Positions 63,461-64,000 of a DNA stretch of 64,000 bases are shown here, one piece after another. A model generated the notes under the pieces. The model was not told where the DNA came from, searched no databases, and saw only the letters and a program-made list of their open reading frames with translations. Numbering within the stretch: the first letter of the stretch is position 1; every line of letters begins with the position of its first letter. Location: positions 29,420,001 through 29,484,000 of the forward strand of contig OX463824.1 in the NCBI GenBank assembly GCA_949825045.1. Reading direction: 5' to 3'. The position numbers and the translations under genes were made by a program. This DNA is from Argyresthia goedartella. Taxonomy: Eukaryota; Arthropoda; Insecta; Lepidoptera; Argyresthiidae.

Positions 63461-64000
63461 ATGATTACCTACTGACAGGCCCGGATCTTTTAGTATCTTT
63501 ATTCGGGATAATGCTACGTTTTAGGCAGTACAGGGTGGCGCTGACAGGGGACATAAAAGATATGTTTTTACGAGTCAAAATTAACCACGAAGATCAAAAT
63601 TGTTTAAGATTTCTGTGGCGGGAAAAGTCTAGTGATCCAATAAAAACATATAATATGACGTCACTGATCTTCGGGGCTAACTGCTCCCCATTCGTAGCCC
63701 AATATATTAAAAATAAAAATGCTGCGCGTTATGAATTATCTATGCCTTCGGCGGTCGATGCCATTCAAAATCAGCATTATATGGATGACTATATAGATAG
63801 TTTTAAGGAAGAAACCACCGCGATCGAGTCTGTCAAATGTGTAACAAAAATACACCAATCTGGGGGTTTCGAAATTCGCAACTGGACTAGCAATATTCCA
63901 GCTGTTCTCGACAGCGTGCCCGCGTCGACCCTAGGTACTGCTGCTATAAAGTTCAAAGTCGATAAGCAGTCTCAAGGGGAACGCACACTTGGTCTTATAT
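63412..64000 (+). CDS. BEL/Pao reverse transcriptase, open to the window edge
   Basis: Open without a stop for 196 codons in the frame one base back from gag: LRLVFDAAAKTKGLSLNDYL, LTGPDLLVSLFGIMLRFRQY, VALTGDIKDMFLRVKI, NMTSLIFGANCSPFVAQYI and the active-site HYMDDYIDSF, then IHQSGGFEIRNWTSN. It lacks its own start because it is the continuation of the gag-protease frame. Confidence 0.9.

Larger units (their letters stand above)
60291..64000 (+). mobile_element. BEL/Pao LTR retrotransposon, left 3.7 kb
   Basis: 5' LTR, gag, protease and the start of RT in the usual BEL order. Runs off the window. Inserted in the jockey-like ORF1 at 60290. Confidence 0.9.

Noticed and set aside
1..64000. Bacterial-type defence, toxin or biosynthetic gene cluster
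   Set aside because: Genes are spliced and eukaryotic; all other long frames are retrotransposon or transposase parts.

Overview
This window looks like a stretch of a moth or butterfly (Lepidoptera) nuclear genome. It is AT-rich and has spliced protein-coding genes with large introns. Transposable elements (TEs) are densely nested: several non-LTR clades, Ty3/gypsy, BEL/Pao, Tc1 and DD37D mariner, hAT-like and many short inverted-repeat elements. It also carries tRNA-derived SINEs and a dispersed repeat with an ACGG microsatellite ending in ACCCTAAAA, both of which I associate with Lepidoptera. The order-level assignment is inference from that repeat content; no species can be named.

Two single-copy host genes are recognisable. 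(1) On the + strand, the last six coding exons of mitochondrial translation initiation factor 2 (MTIF2) lie at 10223-20378 and encode the C-terminal IF-2 domains. All exon junctions keep frame and have GT/AG borders. The 5' exons were not found and presumably lie left of the window. (2) On the - strand, a complete three-exon gene for a WDR20-like WD40 protein (603 aa) runs from its start codon at 56562 to its stop at 39914. WDR20 is known as a cofactor of the USP12/USP46 deubiquitinases. The two genes converge on a 19 kb TE-filled interval.

Layout. 1-4.6 kb: repeats and unrecognised DNA. 4.67-9.99 kb: an old non-LTR retrotransposon split by a full-length jockey-type element of 4.5 kb, with a 6-bp target duplication and one in-frame stop. 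10.2-20.5 kb: MTIF2, its introns filled with inverted-repeat elements, a 3.2 kb hAT-flanked insertion and non-LTR pieces. 20.9-26.5 kb: non-LTR pieces, a cluster of nuclear-receptor-like half-sites, and a decayed gypsy element cut by a short RTE-like insertion. 26.5-33.2 kb: a CR1-like element interrupted twice, once by a 4.27 kb non-LTR element whose ORF1 begins with a PHD-like zinc finger. 33.3-38.7 kb: MITEs, one nested in another, and unrecognised DNA. 39.7-56.6 kb: WDR20, whose introns carry two DD37D mariners (one nearly intact), a Tc1 element with long terminal inverted repeats, an RNase H-bearing non-LTR element, SINEs and several perfect or near-perfect palindromes. 57-59.6 kb: mostly unrecognised. 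59.7-64 kb: a jockey-like ORF1 cut by a BEL/Pao element with LTR and gag-pol that runs off the right edge.

I found no convincing new multi-gene system. The most interesting content is the layered insertion history, which can be read from exact target duplications and restored reading frames. Also notable are the PHD-finger ORF1, the nearly intact mariner with a changed C-terminus, the palindrome cluster in the WDR20 introns, and the half-site cluster near 23.2 kb.
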